The position numbers were made by a program, and so were the translations under genes. The notes below the pieces were generated by a model. The model was not told where the DNA came from and searched no databases. It worked only from the letters and a program-made list of their open reading frames with translations. Source: Hyphomonadaceae bacterium UBA7672 (GTDB lineage Bacteria > Pseudomonadota > Alphaproteobacteria > Caulobacterales > Hyphomonadaceae). From it: DNA of 64,000 nt. The stretch lies in the NCBI GenBank assembly GCA_002483135.1, contig DLHI01000011.1:1-64000 (forward strand), written 5' to 3'. Positions 8,235 through 18,190 of this stretch are shown here, one piece after another (the stretch's first letter is position 1; every line of letters starts with the position of its first letter).

Positions 8235-9098
8235 ATGCGTCTGACAAGCTTTGTTGCCGAGAATCGAGAGACCTACGGCCGTGTCGCGGGAGAAGACGGT
8301 CTGATTGATTTTGGGCGTCGCTGCGGTGCGACCTATCCGACCCTTCGTGAGCTGATCGCCAGTGGAGATCTGGAGGCAGTCGCGAAGGCTGCGGGAGACA
8401 AGCTCGACTACTCGTTCGCTGATGTGCGCTTTCTGCCGCCCATCCCGCATCCCTTTCATATTCTGTCGTCGGGCGGAAATTTTCCTGGCCACGTCAAAGA
8501 GATGGTTGATGCGGGCATGAGCAAGGGGCCGCCGCCGTTCCCCGGATTTCACATCAAGACTCCTGGGTCGCTCGTCGGCCACATGGAGCCGCTCGTAAAA
8601 CCCAAAGCTTCCGACCAGTTCGACTTCGAGAACGAATTTGCAGTGGTGATTGGCAAGGAATGCCGCAATGCGCCACGCGAAAGAGCCTTCGACTTCGTGC
8701 TGGGCTATTCGGGTTTCCATGATGGTTCGATACGGGATTATCAACTGCAGCATTCCGTCTCTGCGGGGAAGAACTTTCACCGCAGCAGCAGTTTTGGACC
8801 TTGGATAACAACCAAGGACGAAATCGAGGACATCTCGCAGCTATACATAACAACGCGCCTCAACGGCGAAGTCGTTCAACATGAGAGCGTCGGCACGCTG
8901 TATTTTCCGGTCGACCTCCTGATTGCGTATTTTTCCTCGATCATTCGCCTGATGCCCGGCGACGTTATCACGACCGGCACTGCTGGCGGCGTCGGATTCT
9001 TTCGAAAGCCCCAACTGTTCATGAAGGCCGGAGACACGCTCGAGATCGAAGTCGATGGCGTGGGGGTGATGAAACATAGGGTGATCGAAGAAGCCTAA
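8235..9098 (+). CDS. Fumarylacetoacetate hydrolase (FAH) family protein
   Basis: The 287-residue protein has the metal-binding FAH features FENEFAVVIGK (the E-x-E pair) and GYSGFHDGSIRD, plus a C-terminal PGDVITTGTAGGVG. Members hydrolyse C-C bonds in acylpyruvates or act as hydratases or decarboxylases in meta-cleavage pathways. Its place after two extradiol-dioxygenase-like genes fits a ring-fission pathway, by inference. It begins 13 bases after the SnoaL-like gene. Confidence 0.87.
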   Translation: MRLTSFVAENRETYGRVAGEDGLIDFGRRCGATYPTLRELIASGDLEAVAKAAGDKLDYSFADVRFLPPIPHPFHILSSGGNFPGHVKEMVDAGMSKGPPPFPGFHIKTPGSLVGHMEPLVKPKASDQFDFENEFAVVIGKECRNAPRERAFDFVLGYSGFHDGSIRDYQLQHSVSAGKNFHRSSSFGPWITTKDEIEDISQLYITTRLNGEVVQHESVGTLYFPVDLLIAYFSSIIRLMPGDVITTGTAGGVGFFRKPQLFMKAGDTLEIEVDGVGVMKHRVIEEA

Positions 9099-9138
9099 AG
9101 CCTGACGACGCCAAAAAAAAGAACTAGGGAGGACTAAC

Positions 9139-11616
9139 GTGAAGCTTCGAAATCTCAACAACGGACTTATGACATGTGCGGCCGCCTTGATCGCCGTGGC
9201 GGCGACCTCGGTTGCCGAAGCTCAAGAGGCTACGGACCAACCATCGGCTACGCCTGAGAACGCCGCGGCAGCAAGCCAGCCGGAAACCCAAGGTGCGTCT
9301 GCGGACGAGCGCGGCGGTATCGATCGTGTGGTTGTCACCGCGAACCGACGTGAAAGTGACCTGCAGGATACAGCAGTGTCGGTGTCGGCCGTGACTGACG
9401 ACTTGATACTCGATCTCCAGCCGCGCAACGTTGGAGAGCTTTCAAGCGTCGTTCCGAACTTTTCGGCCGGCCAGGCGTCGGTCAACCGCGCGGCGTCATT
9501 CGCCATTCGTGGCGTGGCGCAGAACGAGAGCAACATCTACATGGATCAGCCGGTCGGGGTCGTCGTGGACGACTTCGTCATGCCGAGCACCATGAGTCAG
9601 CTGTTCGACATGTTCGACATCGAGCGCGTCGAGGTTCTGCGTGGTCCGCAGGGAACCCTGTTCGGAAAGAACACGACAGGCGGCGTCATCAGCGTCGTTA
9701 CCAAACGACCCGAGATGTCGGAGATGTCGGGTCAATTCCAGGTCGCGGCTGGCAGCTGGGACACGCGCGAAGCGCGGGCCGCCCTGAATATCCCGGTTAT
9801 TGACGATGTGCTTGCCGTAAGGGCTGTCGGATCCTTCACCTATGATGATGGTTACTACACGAACAGCGGTTGCTGGGGACCGTTTGCAAACGTTCCTGCC
9901 AGCATGGCTCAGGGGTGCGGCAATGGGGAGCGCGTCGGCGGGCGCAATGTCACGGATTTTCGCCTGAAGGCGCTGTGGACACCCTCGGATACGGTGTCGG
10001 TTTTCCTGCAATACATGAATGGCAAGGATCGTAGCGAGGTCTCGCCGATCATCAACATCACGCCGCCGGGCAATTTGTGGGCGGTCAATCGGATAGGCTA
10101 TCCCGCCAATTCGGGAGATCCTATCGACAATGCTGTCGTCTATCCCATTCCCGATCGCCTTATAAATTCCACGGCCGGCACCCGGGTCGATCTGGAAACC
10201 TATCTGGGAACGGTTGACTGGGACACGTTCGGCGGAACGATCACGGCGACGACTGGTTTTCAGACGCAGTCATCCTATCTGCCCTCGCCGTGGGGCACCT
10301 CGGTTCCACTGAACGATAGCGTTCGCGCGGACAATCAGGAGACCTTCCAGCAAGAGGTGCGCTATGCATCCGACTGGGACGGCCCGGTCCAGATTGTTGC
10401 GGGCTTGTTCTATCAGCAGCGCAGCGTTGATTTTTGCACCTCGCGTCTCCTCGGTCTGCAGGATGTCCTGGGGGCGACCTCACCTTACGGGGCGTTCCGC
10501 GACAACCCGCAGATTACCTGCAACCAGCAGGATCAAGACTCCACCGCCGCGTTCCTGGATGCGACGTGGGACGTCACAGACCGGCTCACGATCGGGGCCG
10601 GCTATCGTCAGACAGAGGAAAGCAAGGACTGGGCTGGTCGGCCGCTGCAGTTCGTTCAATCGCTGACCGGAACGGCGAATCCAGCATTCACCTGGCGCCA
10701 GCTTGGCAGCCTGATGAGCGCGGGCGATTTCAATCTATACCCGGGGGCATCTGGAGTTTCGAGAAACTCGAAGTCGTGGAGTGAGCCGACATATCGACTG
10801 AATGTGTCGTATGACATCACTGACGACACCATGGTGTACGGCACATATGCGCGGGGGTTCCGCAGCGGCGCATACAACGACTCAACCGGAAGCGCGGGCG
10901 TTATTACGGCTCTTTCGATGGCGCCAACGGACCCGGAGATTGCGACGAACACGGAGATTGGAATCAAGACCGAGTTCTGGGACAATCGTGCTCGGATTAA
11001 CCTCGCCGCGTTCAGCGTCGATTATGAAGGCATGCAACGAAGCCTGAGCGCGCAGCTCCCTGGGCCAAATTCAACGACACTCGTCCAGGTCCGGTATTTC
11101 AACGCTGCCGAGGCAAACGTGCAGGGTCTTGAGCTTGAGGCCACGCTTGTTCCGATCGATCCTCTGGAGCTTCGTTTGACCGCGGGTGTGCTGGATGGCG
11201 GTTACGACAGCTTCCTCGTTGACAGCAACAGCGACGGAACGATCGACACGGACTTCACGTCTCGCGACATGAACAACGCGCCACCGCTGTCCTACAGCCT
11301 GTCGGCTACCTACACGTTCGACCTCGAAGACGGTAGCGAGATCAGGTTGAACGGCACGTTTGAGCACAAGGACGAGACCTTGTCCGTGTACTCGCAGATT
11401 GCGCCGATCTACGACACGATTCTCGATGAGCGGGATCTGGTCAACCTGACATTGCGTTGGGCGAATCCCGACGACACCGTTTCGGTTCAGCTGGTCGGCA
11501 GAAACCTCACCGACGAACGCTACAAGACCTGGGCGATCCCGGCGGGTTCGACTGCGGTGATCGGCGGCTATGCGCAACCGCGGTATATCGGGGTTCTCCT
11601 CGACTACAGGTTCTAA
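9139..11616 (+). CDS. TonB-dependent receptor
   Basis: The 825-residue outer-membrane receptor has a signal peptide ending at about residue 29 (VAEAQ). A TonB-box-like DRVVVTANRRES and the plug segment FDIERVEVLRGPQGTLFGKNTTGGVI follow in order. The C-terminus ends YIGVLLDYRF with the terminal aromatic residue of beta-barrels. The GTG at 9139 follows GGAGGA. The organisation is typical of alphaproteobacterial receptors that import the substrate of a linked catabolic cluster. The ligand is not predictable. Confidence 0.92.
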   Translation: MKLRNLNNGLMTCAAALIAVAATSVAEAQEATDQPSATPENAAAASQPETQGASADERGGIDRVVVTANRRESDLQDTAVSVSAVTDDLILDLQPRNVGELSSVVPNFSAGQASVNRAASFAIRGVAQNESNIYMDQPVGVVVDDFVMPSTMSQLFDMFDIERVEVLRGPQGTLFGKNTTGGVISVVTKRPEMSEMSGQFQVAAGSWDTREARAALNIPVIDDVLAVRAVGSFTYDDGYYTNSGCWGPFANVPASMAQGCGNGERVGGRNVTDFRLKALWTPSDTVSVFLQYMNGKDRSEVSPIINITPPGNLWAVNRIGYPANSGDPIDNAVVYPIPDRLINSTAGTRVDLETYLGTVDWDTFGGTITATTGFQTQSSYLPSPWGTSVPLNDSVRADNQETFQQEVRYASDWDGPVQIVAGLFYQQRSVDFCTSRLLGLQDVLGATSPYGAFRDNPQITCNQQDQDSTAAFLDATWDVTDRLTIGAGYRQTEESKDWAGRPLQFVQSLTGTANPAFTWRQLGSLMSAGDFNLYPGASGVSRNSKSWSEPTYRLNVSYDITDDTMVYGTYARGFRSGAYNDSTGSAGVITALSMAPTDPEIATNTEIGIKTEFWDNRARINLAAFSVDYEGMQRSLSAQLPGPNSTTLVQVRYFNAAEANVQGLELEATLVPIDPLELRLTAGVLDGGYDSFLVDSNSDGTIDTDFTSRDMNNAPPLSYSLSATYTFDLEDGSEIRLNGTFEHKDETLSVYSQIAPIYDTILDERDLVNLTLRWANPDDTVSVQLVGRNLTDERYKTWAIPAGSTAVIGGYAQPRYIGVLLDYRF

Positions 11617-11628
11617 CCAGGAAACATC

Positions 11629-12252
11629 ATGAAGAGTGAAAGCGCGGCACAGGAAGAGGAGCGCAGCATCGCGGTAAGCGAAGCGGTTCTGGACAAATTG
11701 TTCAGGACCGCTCGCACGCGAAACGCCTGGCAGGATCGACCTGTTCCTGACGAGGTGATCCAGAAGCTGTATGATACATTCAAATGGGGGCCAACCGCCG
11801 CCAACAGCAACCCTGCGCGCTTTGTGTTTGTCCGATCACCGGAAGGCAAGCAGCGCCTCCTGAAACACATCAACCCTGGGAACGTGGCAAAAGTCTCAAC
11901 GGCGCCTTGCACCGTGATCATCGCCGGCGACATGCAGTTCTACGAACTCATGCCGCAACTCTTCCCGTCACGTGACATGCGCACCCCCTTCGTCGGAAAG
12001 ACCGAGCTGATCGCCGAAGTTGTGCAACGTAACTCAACTCTGCAGGGCGCGTACTTCATGATCGCGGCGCGCGCTCTTGGACTGGATTGCGGCCCCATGT
12101 CGGGCTTCAACAAGGCCACGCTCGATGCCGACTACTTCCCCGATGGCCGACTAAGCGCAAACTTCATTTGCAGCATCGGCTACGGGAGCGACGTCAATTT
12201 GTTCCCGCGCAATCCAAGGCTGAACTTTGACCAGGCGTGCCAGATTCTCTGA
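11629..12252 (+). CDS. Nitroreductase-family reductase (RutE/malonic semialdehyde reductase-like)
   Basis: The 207-residue FMN-binding nitroreductase-fold protein carries the RutE-type pattern ARTRNAWQDRPVPDEVIQKL, then WGPTAANSNPARFVFV, and later ARALGLDCGPMSGF. RutE reduces malonic semialdehyde to 3-hydroxypropionate in pyrimidine breakdown. No other rut gene is present here, so it probably reduces another semialdehyde or enone. It starts 12 bases after the TonB receptor. Confidence 0.8.
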   Translation: MKSESAAQEEERSIAVSEAVLDKLFRTARTRNAWQDRPVPDEVIQKLYDTFKWGPTAANSNPARFVFVRSPEGKQRLLKHINPGNVAKVSTAPCTVIIAGDMQFYELMPQLFPSRDMRTPFVGKTELIAEVVQRNSTLQGAYFMIAARALGLDCGPMSGFNKATLDADYFPDGRLSANFICSIGYGSDVNLFPRNPRLNFDQACQIL

Positions 12253-12318
12253 CGGCATGAGCGTGCCGCCATTGTCTCCTGGGTCTCAGTGCGGCACTCC
12301 AAAACAAGGGCTACTTGT

Positions 12319-13647
12319 ATGACTCAGTCGATTGCCAAGGACGACGAGTGGCGCAAGGGGTGGATTCTCGTAGTCGCCACATCGCTGGCGAGCGGAATAT
12401 CTGCTTTCCACACACAGTCCATCGGCTCGGTCATGAAGACCCTGACGGACGAGTTCGGATGGAGCCGAACCGAAATCGTTGCCGGCCCCTTCATAATAAG
12501 CCTGGTTGGAATCTTTGCCAAACCAGCACTCGGCTTCCTGATCGATCGCGTGGGCCCGAGGCGGATCGGTTTGATTTCGCCGTGGGTCTTTGGTCTTGGT
12601 CTCGCGCTAATCGGCCAGACCGGGCCATCGATCTGGACTTGGTATCTCGCATTCGTATTCATCGCTATTGTCAGCCCTGCTGTGACGGGTCTGGTCTGGT
12701 CTTCCGCTGTCGTTAGCCGCTTCAACAAGAATCGCGGGATGGCGCTGGGCGTTGTGATCTCTGGGGTTGCGTTGCTGGGCGGCGTCGTTCCTGTTTTCAT
12801 GACATGGGCGATTTCGACATTTGGGTGGCGAACGGCCTACGCCATGCTTGGTGGTGCAGCGATCGCGATTTCCTATCCCTTGGTCTATCTCTTCTTCTAT
12901 CATGTTTCCGATCTCCGACGCAGAGGGATGGATCACAAGATCCCTTCGTTCGCAGCCAAGACAGCGGACCGCCAGCAGCAACCTGGAATGACTCTTCCCG
13001 AAGTGCTGCGAAGCTCTCGGTACTGGCGGATGCTCGTCGCTCTGATGATTGCAGGCGGCGTTTCGGGCTTCTTCATTGTTCACCTTCAACCGCTTCTTAT
13101 GGATGCGGGTGTGTCTGCGCCGGTCGCAGCGCTTGCCGTCAGCCTTATCGCTCCCATCATTGTGGTCGCGCGCATTCTCGGCGGCTTTCTGCTTGACCGG
13201 TTATTTGCGCCGTATTTCGTGGCGGCCATCCTGATCATGCCGATTATCGCATGCGCTTTGCTGGCGATACTCCCAGTGAGCGCGGCTCTGGGGTTTGCTG
13301 TCGCCGTGCTCATTGGGTTTTCGATGGGCGCTGAGGGTGACGCCCTTCCGTTTCTGACCAGCAAGTATTTTGGACAGAGAAACTTCAGCGCGATATATGG
13401 GTTCTTGCTGTCAGCGTTTGCCCTGGGATACGGGGGAGGCCCGATGATAGGTGCGATGATCTTCGACGCGATGGGATCCTACACTCCACTTATGGCCTTC
13501 GCCTGCGGCGCACTCGCAATCGCGGCGGCGCTGATGTTGACGATCGGTCGATATCCCGACTTCGCAGAACGCCCGACGGACGCCACACGCGATGGCGCAA
13601 GTGAGATCGACGGTCGCTCCGGACAGCCATCGACGCCGGCAACATGA
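12319..13647 (+). CDS. MFS transporter
   Basis: The 442-residue major facilitator has 12 hydrophobic segments. The loop after TM2 reads GFLIDRVGPRRIG, the family A-motif, and QSIGSVMKTLTDEFGWSRTEI lies near the N-terminus, as in oxalate/monocarboxylate-type MFS carriers. The ATG at 12319 is preferred to an upstream start at 12289. The gene sits between the reductase and a LysR gene and may import the pathway substrate across the inner membrane. Confidence 0.87.
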   Translation: MTQSIAKDDEWRKGWILVVATSLASGISAFHTQSIGSVMKTLTDEFGWSRTEIVAGPFIISLVGIFAKPALGFLIDRVGPRRIGLISPWVFGLGLALIGQTGPSIWTWYLAFVFIAIVSPAVTGLVWSSAVVSRFNKNRGMALGVVISGVALLGGVVPVFMTWAISTFGWRTAYAMLGGAAIAISYPLVYLFFYHVSDLRRRGMDHKIPSFAAKTADRQQQPGMTLPEVLRSSRYWRMLVALMIAGGVSGFFIVHLQPLLMDAGVSAPVAALAVSLIAPIIVVARILGGFLLDRLFAPYFVAAILIMPIIACALLAILPVSAALGFAVAVLIGFSMGAEGDALPFLTSKYFGQRNFSAIYGFLLSAFALGYGGGPMIGAMIFDAMGSYTPLMAFACGALAIAAALMLTIGRYPDFAERPTDATRDGASEIDGRSGQPSTPAT

Positions 13648-13805
13648 TGTTGTTCGACCTGTGTGATCGCGGGTCGCTGCGATCTTGCAGGATTGCGGCC
13701 GGCGGCTGGAGTGTCTTTGCCTTGGCGTGCTCGATGGAGCATGGGATAATTGATTAGGAGGCAATGGGCACGAGAGTACGCGGTCACGCACAAAAGTTTG
13801 CGCCA

Positions 13806-14708
13806 ATGAACCTGTTCAACCTTGAAGATCTCAAATTTTTTCTCGAACTGGTCCGCTCGGGGAGCCCCTCGGCCGCCAGCAAGAAGATCAAGGCGGACCA
13901 CACAACTGTCCGGCGCCGCATCCAGGCGCTTGAGAGCGCGCTTCAAGCGCGGCTCTTTGCGAGCCGCGGACAAAACTACGAGCTCACCCCAGAGGGAGAC
14001 CGTCTTCTCAAGTATGCTGAGGAGATCGAGAAGCTGGCGTTGCGGGCCCAAGACGATGTGGCAAACAGCGGGCTCTCGGTGGCCGGCACGGTGCGTATCG
14101 GCGCTCCCGACGGATTTGGAGCGTTCTTTCTTGCTCCGCGTATGGCGACATTCTCGGCAGCTTACCCCGACCTCAAGATTCAGCTGATTGTGCTGCCCCG
14201 CATCATGACGCTGTCAAACCGCGAAGCGGAACTTGCTATCGCTCTCTCACCGCCGAGCCAGCTACGGCAAGTTGTACGCAAGCTGACTGACTACAAATTG
14301 TACGTATACGCCTCAGAGTCGTATCTGGAGACGCACCCCCCGATTTGCGCGGTCTCTGACCTGAAAGCACATCCCTTCGTCGGATATATTCCAGATTTGA
14401 TCTATGCGCCTGAACTCGACTACCTGGCTGAACTGGACCCGGAGCTGAGCACCCCCTTCGAGTCCACAAACATAATCGCGCAATTGCGTTCGGTTGTTGC
14501 GGGCGCTGGTCTCGCCATCTTGCCAAGCTTTATGGCCAAGTCTGAACCGACGCTACGGCCTGTGCTGCCAAAGGAATTCAGCATCGATCGCCAATTCTGG
14601 TTGGTCATACATCCCGAGGCGATCAACCTGGCGCGCGTAAGGACAATGATTGAACTGATCACAGACAGCGTTCGACGGGATCGGAGCCTCTTCCTGTCGC
14701 CGGACTAG
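13806..14708 (+). CDS. LysR-family transcriptional regulator
   Basis: The 300-residue product has an N-terminal winged HTH (NLEDLKFFLELVRSGSPSAA, then ADHTTVRRRIQALE) and a substrate-binding domain beginning near residue 90 (GTVRIGAPDGFG). The ATG at 13806 starts the conserved domain. A start at 13764 would add 14 poorly conserved residues. It probably controls the adjoining catabolic genes. It points in the same direction as its neighbours rather than divergently. Confidence 0.88.
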   Translation: MNLFNLEDLKFFLELVRSGSPSAASKKIKADHTTVRRRIQALESALQARLFASRGQNYELTPEGDRLLKYAEEIEKLALRAQDDVANSGLSVAGTVRIGAPDGFGAFFLAPRMATFSAAYPDLKIQLIVLPRIMTLSNREAELAIALSPPSQLRQVVRKLTDYKLYVYASESYLETHPPICAVSDLKAHPFVGYIPDLIYAPELDYLAELDPELSTPFESTNIIAQLRSVVAGAGLAILPSFMAKSEPTLRPVLPKEFSIDRQFWLVIHPEAINLARVRTMIELITDSVRRDRSLFLSPD

Positions 14709-14873
14709 AGACTGTCCCGCGTGGCCCGCATCGGCGGTTCGATCACCGTAGCCTGTTGGGCTGCAACCTAGGTTAGCGGCGCTGCTTGTTCTCCGGATGT
14801 GATCACGCATTCTCTGCACGAAAGCTGGCGCGATTGCATTCTTCGGCATTCGCAGTCGGCTGCGGAGGAAAAG

Positions 14874-16157
14874 ATGAAATTTGGCTGCTTCGTTGAACTT
14901 CAACATCCGCGCCCGTGGGATCCGGGTAGCGAGCACAAACTCATACACGAATCCCTCGAGCAGATTGTTCTGGCTGATCGATTGGGTCTGGATTGCGTCT
15001 GGGAGGTCGAACACCACTTCCTGGAGGAATATTCGCATTCGTCCTCACCCGAGGTGTTCCTGGCCGCTGCTGCGGCGCGCACAAAGAACATTCGAATCGG
15101 GCACGGCATCCGGTTGCTGCCGGTGGGCTACAACGTCCCGGCGCGCGTGGCTGAGCAGATCGGGATGCTGGATTTGGTGTCCAACGGGCGCGTCGAGTTT
15201 GGCACGGGCGAATCCGGCGCACGCATGGAGTTGGAGGGATACGGGATCGACCCGACGCTCAAGCGGGAGCAGTGGCAGGAGGCGATTGAGCAGATTGCCA
15301 ACATGCTTGCAATGGACCCCTATCCAGGGTTCCGCGGCAAGTATCTCAACATGCCGGCGCGAAATGTCTTGCCAAAGCCGCTGCAACGGCCGCATCCGCC
15401 GATGTGGGTGGCGTGCTCCAACAAGGAAACGATTCACCTTGCTGCACGGCTCGGATTGGGCGCCCTCTCGTTCACTTTCCTCGATCCGATGGAGGCAAAG
15501 AAGTGGGTTGATGAATACTACGAGATCTTCCGCAACGAATGCGTGCCCATCGGGCACACGGTGAACCCCAACATCCTGCTTGTCACAGGCTTCGGGGTGC
15601 ACCAGCAGGCGGATGTAGCGATCGAGCGCTTCCTGGACGGTATCCGCTTCTTTCAGTTCGCTTTGAACCACTACTATCGATCAGGCGAGCACAAGCCCGG
15701 GCGCACTGACCTCTGGGCGCAGTATATGTCGAAGCGCGCAGAGCTGCTGAAAGCCGATCTGGATCCGGTGCTGATGCGCAACGTCGCCAACAGCCGTGGC
15801 GCAATTGGATCAGTCGAGCAGGTCAGGGATCGAATTCGCCAGTTTGCCGACATCGGCGTGGATCAGCTTGTCTTCATGCAGCAGGTCGGGAAGAACAAGC
15901 ACGAGCACATCTGTGAGTCGCTTGAATTGTTTGCCAGGGAAATCATGCCGGAGTTCCACGACGGCGAGGAAGAACGACAGAGACGCAAGATGGAGGAACT
16001 GGCCCCCTTCATCGAGAAGGCTTTCGAACGCAAGAAAGACAAGCGGCCTCTTTGGATGCCGGACGAACAGGTGCCGGTGGTCGAAACCATCGACTATGTA
16101 CGCAAGTATAATCCCAATACGGCGGTACTTGGCACCAAGAGCACAGCGGCGCTTTGA
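14874..16157 (+). CDS. Luciferase-like (LLM-class) flavin-dependent monooxygenase
   Basis: The 427-residue bacterial-luciferase-fold monooxygenase shows FGCFVELQHPRPW at the start, WEVEHHFLEEYSHSSSPEVFLAA near residue 44, and GRVEFGTGESGARME near 105. GGAGGAA at 14864-14870 fixes the ATG at 14874. The C-terminal 60 residues (EEERQRRKMEELAPFIEKAF onward) are charged and extend beyond the common core. Such enzymes use FMNH2 delivered by a partner, and a reductase gene follows 16 bases downstream. The substrate is unknown. Confidence 0.87.
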   Translation: MKFGCFVELQHPRPWDPGSEHKLIHESLEQIVLADRLGLDCVWEVEHHFLEEYSHSSSPEVFLAAAAARTKNIRIGHGIRLLPVGYNVPARVAEQIGMLDLVSNGRVEFGTGESGARMELEGYGIDPTLKREQWQEAIEQIANMLAMDPYPGFRGKYLNMPARNVLPKPLQRPHPPMWVACSNKETIHLAARLGLGALSFTFLDPMEAKKWVDEYYEIFRNECVPIGHTVNPNILLVTGFGVHQQADVAIERFLDGIRFFQFALNHYYRSGEHKPGRTDLWAQYMSKRAELLKADLDPVLMRNVANSRGAIGSVEQVRDRIRQFADIGVDQLVFMQQVGKNKHEHICESLELFAREIMPEFHDGEEERQRRKMEELAPFIEKAFERKKDKRPLWMPDEQVPVVETIDYVRKYNPNTAVLGTKSTAAL

Positions 16158-16173
16158 GTTCGGCGGGCACGGA

Positions 16174-16755
16174 ATGAAGCCATCGCCCTACATCGTCGGC
16201 CTTGGCGGCGCCCTGCGGCCGGGATCATCAACGGAAAGAGCCGTGATGATTTCGCTCCAGGCCACCGCTGATGCGGGCGCGAGAACGTTGCTGATAGGCG
16301 GCGACCAGCTCAACCTGCCAATGTACACGCCAAACGTCGGGATGCGGAGGGCGGATGCCCCGCGCCTCGTCGACGAGCTGCGGCAGGCTGATGGCATTAT
16401 CATCGGTTCGCCGAGCTACCATGGCGGCATTTCTGGGCTCGTGAAGAACGCGCTCGATTATGTAGAGGACATGAAGCTCGACCGCCGACCATATTGGGAG
16501 GGGCGCGTCGTCGGCTGCATTGCCACCGGAGGCGGCTGGCAAGGTGCTGTAGCTACGCTCTCGGCCATGCGCGCGGTGGTTCATTCGCTGCGCGGGTGGA
16601 ACACGCCGCTGGGCGTCGCGATAAACACCGAGGAAACCCGGTTCGATGATCGGGGAGCGTGCGAGGACGCGCGCGTTTGCGCGATGCTCGCAAGTATGGG
16701 TACGCAGATCGTCGAACAGTCGCGCCACATGATCAGGGCGGGAGAGGGCGACTAG
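16174..16755 (+). CDS. NADPH-dependent FMN reductase
   Basis: The 193-residue flavodoxin-like reductase has the flavin phosphate loop GGALRPGSSTERA near residue 10 and GSPSYHGGISGLVKNALDYVE near 78, which is the NADPH-dependent FMN reductase signature. It directly follows the luciferase-like monooxygenase and very probably supplies its reduced FMN. It ends 30 bases before a convergent gene. Confidence 0.9.
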   Translation: MKPSPYIVGLGGALRPGSSTERAVMISLQATADAGARTLLIGGDQLNLPMYTPNVGMRRADAPRLVDELRQADGIIIGSPSYHGGISGLVKNALDYVEDMKLDRRPYWEGRVVGCIATGGGWQGAVATLSAMRAVVHSLRGWNTPLGVAINTEETRFDDRGACEDARVCAMLASMGTQIVEQSRHMIRAGEGD

Positions 16756-16785
16756 CGCTTGGCCCGCCGCCTAAGTCCGCGCGCG

Positions 16786-18015
16786 TCACGAATTGCGCGT
16801 CGGGGCGAACTGTATCGCACCGGCTGCGAGGAGCTGCGCAATCTCTGCGTCACTCATTCCACACACTTCACGCAGGACGGATGCGGTGTCGGCCGCAAAA
16901 TCGTGCGGCGGGGGCGCTAGCTTGTCGTCAATGCCAGACATCTTGATCGGATTGCCGACTATCTTTTGATCTCCGGCGATTGGGTCCGTGATCGTGACGA
17001 ACATATTGCGCGCCTCGGCCTGAGGACTGGTGAGAACCTGCGGTAGATCATAGACCGGCGCCGCTGGGACAACGTATCTCTCGAGAATAGCGACCCCCTC
17101 CATCATTGTGTGCTGGCTGCTCCAGGACGCTACAATCTCGTCGATTTCCCTGTGGTTGCGGACACGGTCGGGCGCGTTCCTAAACCGATTGTCCTCCGCA
17201 AGTTCCGGTCGGCCGATCGCGACGCAGAAGCGCCGCCAGATGGGATTTCCGCCGACTGCGACATTGATGAAGCCGTCCTTTGCGCGGTACGAGCCGTAGG
17301 GGGCGCTCGTTCCTGAACGGCCACGCGGCGGGGCGACGCCGGAGAACGCCAGCAACCCCAAGGGGAGCTCATTGAGAGCCATCATGGCATCATGCATGGC
17401 GACGTCGACGCGTTGCGGACCACCCTCCCTATCGCGGCGATAGAGCGCGGCGATGGTCCCAGTGACTGCCAGCATGGCCGTCACGAAATCGCCAAGCGGG
17501 AGGCCGTTGTATCCAGGCTGCCCCTCTGCGCCTTCCGATCGGAACTGCAGGCCTGCCAAACCCTGCGCTATCAGATCGAACGCTGTCCATCCGCCAAAAG
17601 GGCCAGAAGGCGTGAGGTCGTCATGCCCGAAGCCTGAGATCGTTGTGTACACTATCCTTTCGTTGCGCGAGGCCATGGCGTCGAACGTGATGCCGAGCTT
17701 CGTCAGCGAGCTGGGCTTCATATTGGTCCAGACAACATCGGCATTCTGCACCAGCTGCCAGAGGGTGGCCATGCCTGCCGGATTCCGCAGGTCGATGCAG
17801 ACGCTTCGCTTGCCACCCATCGTCCGCAGTTCGGAGACGTTACGCTTTCTTCCTTCCGACGTCGTGCTTGGACCAACATTTCTAAGCACATCGCCGCCAT
17901 CCGGCGGCTCGATCTTGATGACCTCTGCGCCAAGGCGGCCTAGATACATGCTTCCTATGTTGCCAGAATAGTACTGCTCCAGCGCCAAGACACGAATGTT
18001 CCTGAGCGGCTCCAT
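16786..18015 (-). CDS. Class III (CaiB/BaiF) CoA-transferase
   Basis: The 409-residue protein is of family length. It begins MEPLRNIRVLALEQYYSG, with LGAEVIKIEPPDGGD near residue 35. It has FDLIAQGLAGL in the middle, where the family places its catalytic aspartate. GGAGGGAGCCG immediately before 18015 selects this ATG over an upstream in-frame one at 18042. It transfers CoA between carboxylic acids and would activate an acid intermediate. It is divergent from the SDR gene at 18191. Confidence 0.9.
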   Translation of the reverse strand: MEPLRNIRVLALEQYYSGNIGSMYLGRLGAEVIKIEPPDGGDVLRNVGPSTTSEGRKRNVSELRTMGGKRSVCIDLRNPAGMATLWQLVQNADVVWTNMKPSSLTKLGITFDAMASRNERIVYTTISGFGHDDLTPSGPFGGWTAFDLIAQGLAGLQFRSEGAEGQPGYNGLPLGDFVTAMLAVTGTIAALYRRDREGGPQRVDVAMHDAMMALNELPLGLLAFSGVAPPRGRSGTSAPYGSYRAKDGFINVAVGGNPIWRRFCVAIGRPELAEDNRFRNAPDRVRNHREIDEIVASWSSQHTMMEGVAILERYVVPAAPVYDLPQVLTSPQAEARNMFVTITDPIAGDQKIVGNPIKMSGIDDKLAPPPHDFAADTASVLREVCGMSDAEIAQLLAAGAIQFAPTRNS

Positions 18016-18190
18016 CGGCTCCCTCCGCGTCGAGAATGGCATGGAACCATGCAGTCATCTCTGATCCTGCATCGCTTGTGATATTGAGAAGGAGAGGCGC
18101 AGAAATGCGCCTTGCAACCCTCCGCAGGAGACGGACGATCACCCGACACGGCGACTTGCCAGAACATCGATCTCGCTAGCGGGCGACTGC

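Noticed and set aside
11629..12252. Assignment of the nitroreductase-fold gene to pyrimidine catabolism as rutE
   Set aside because: No other rut genes are nearby, so only the family name is used.
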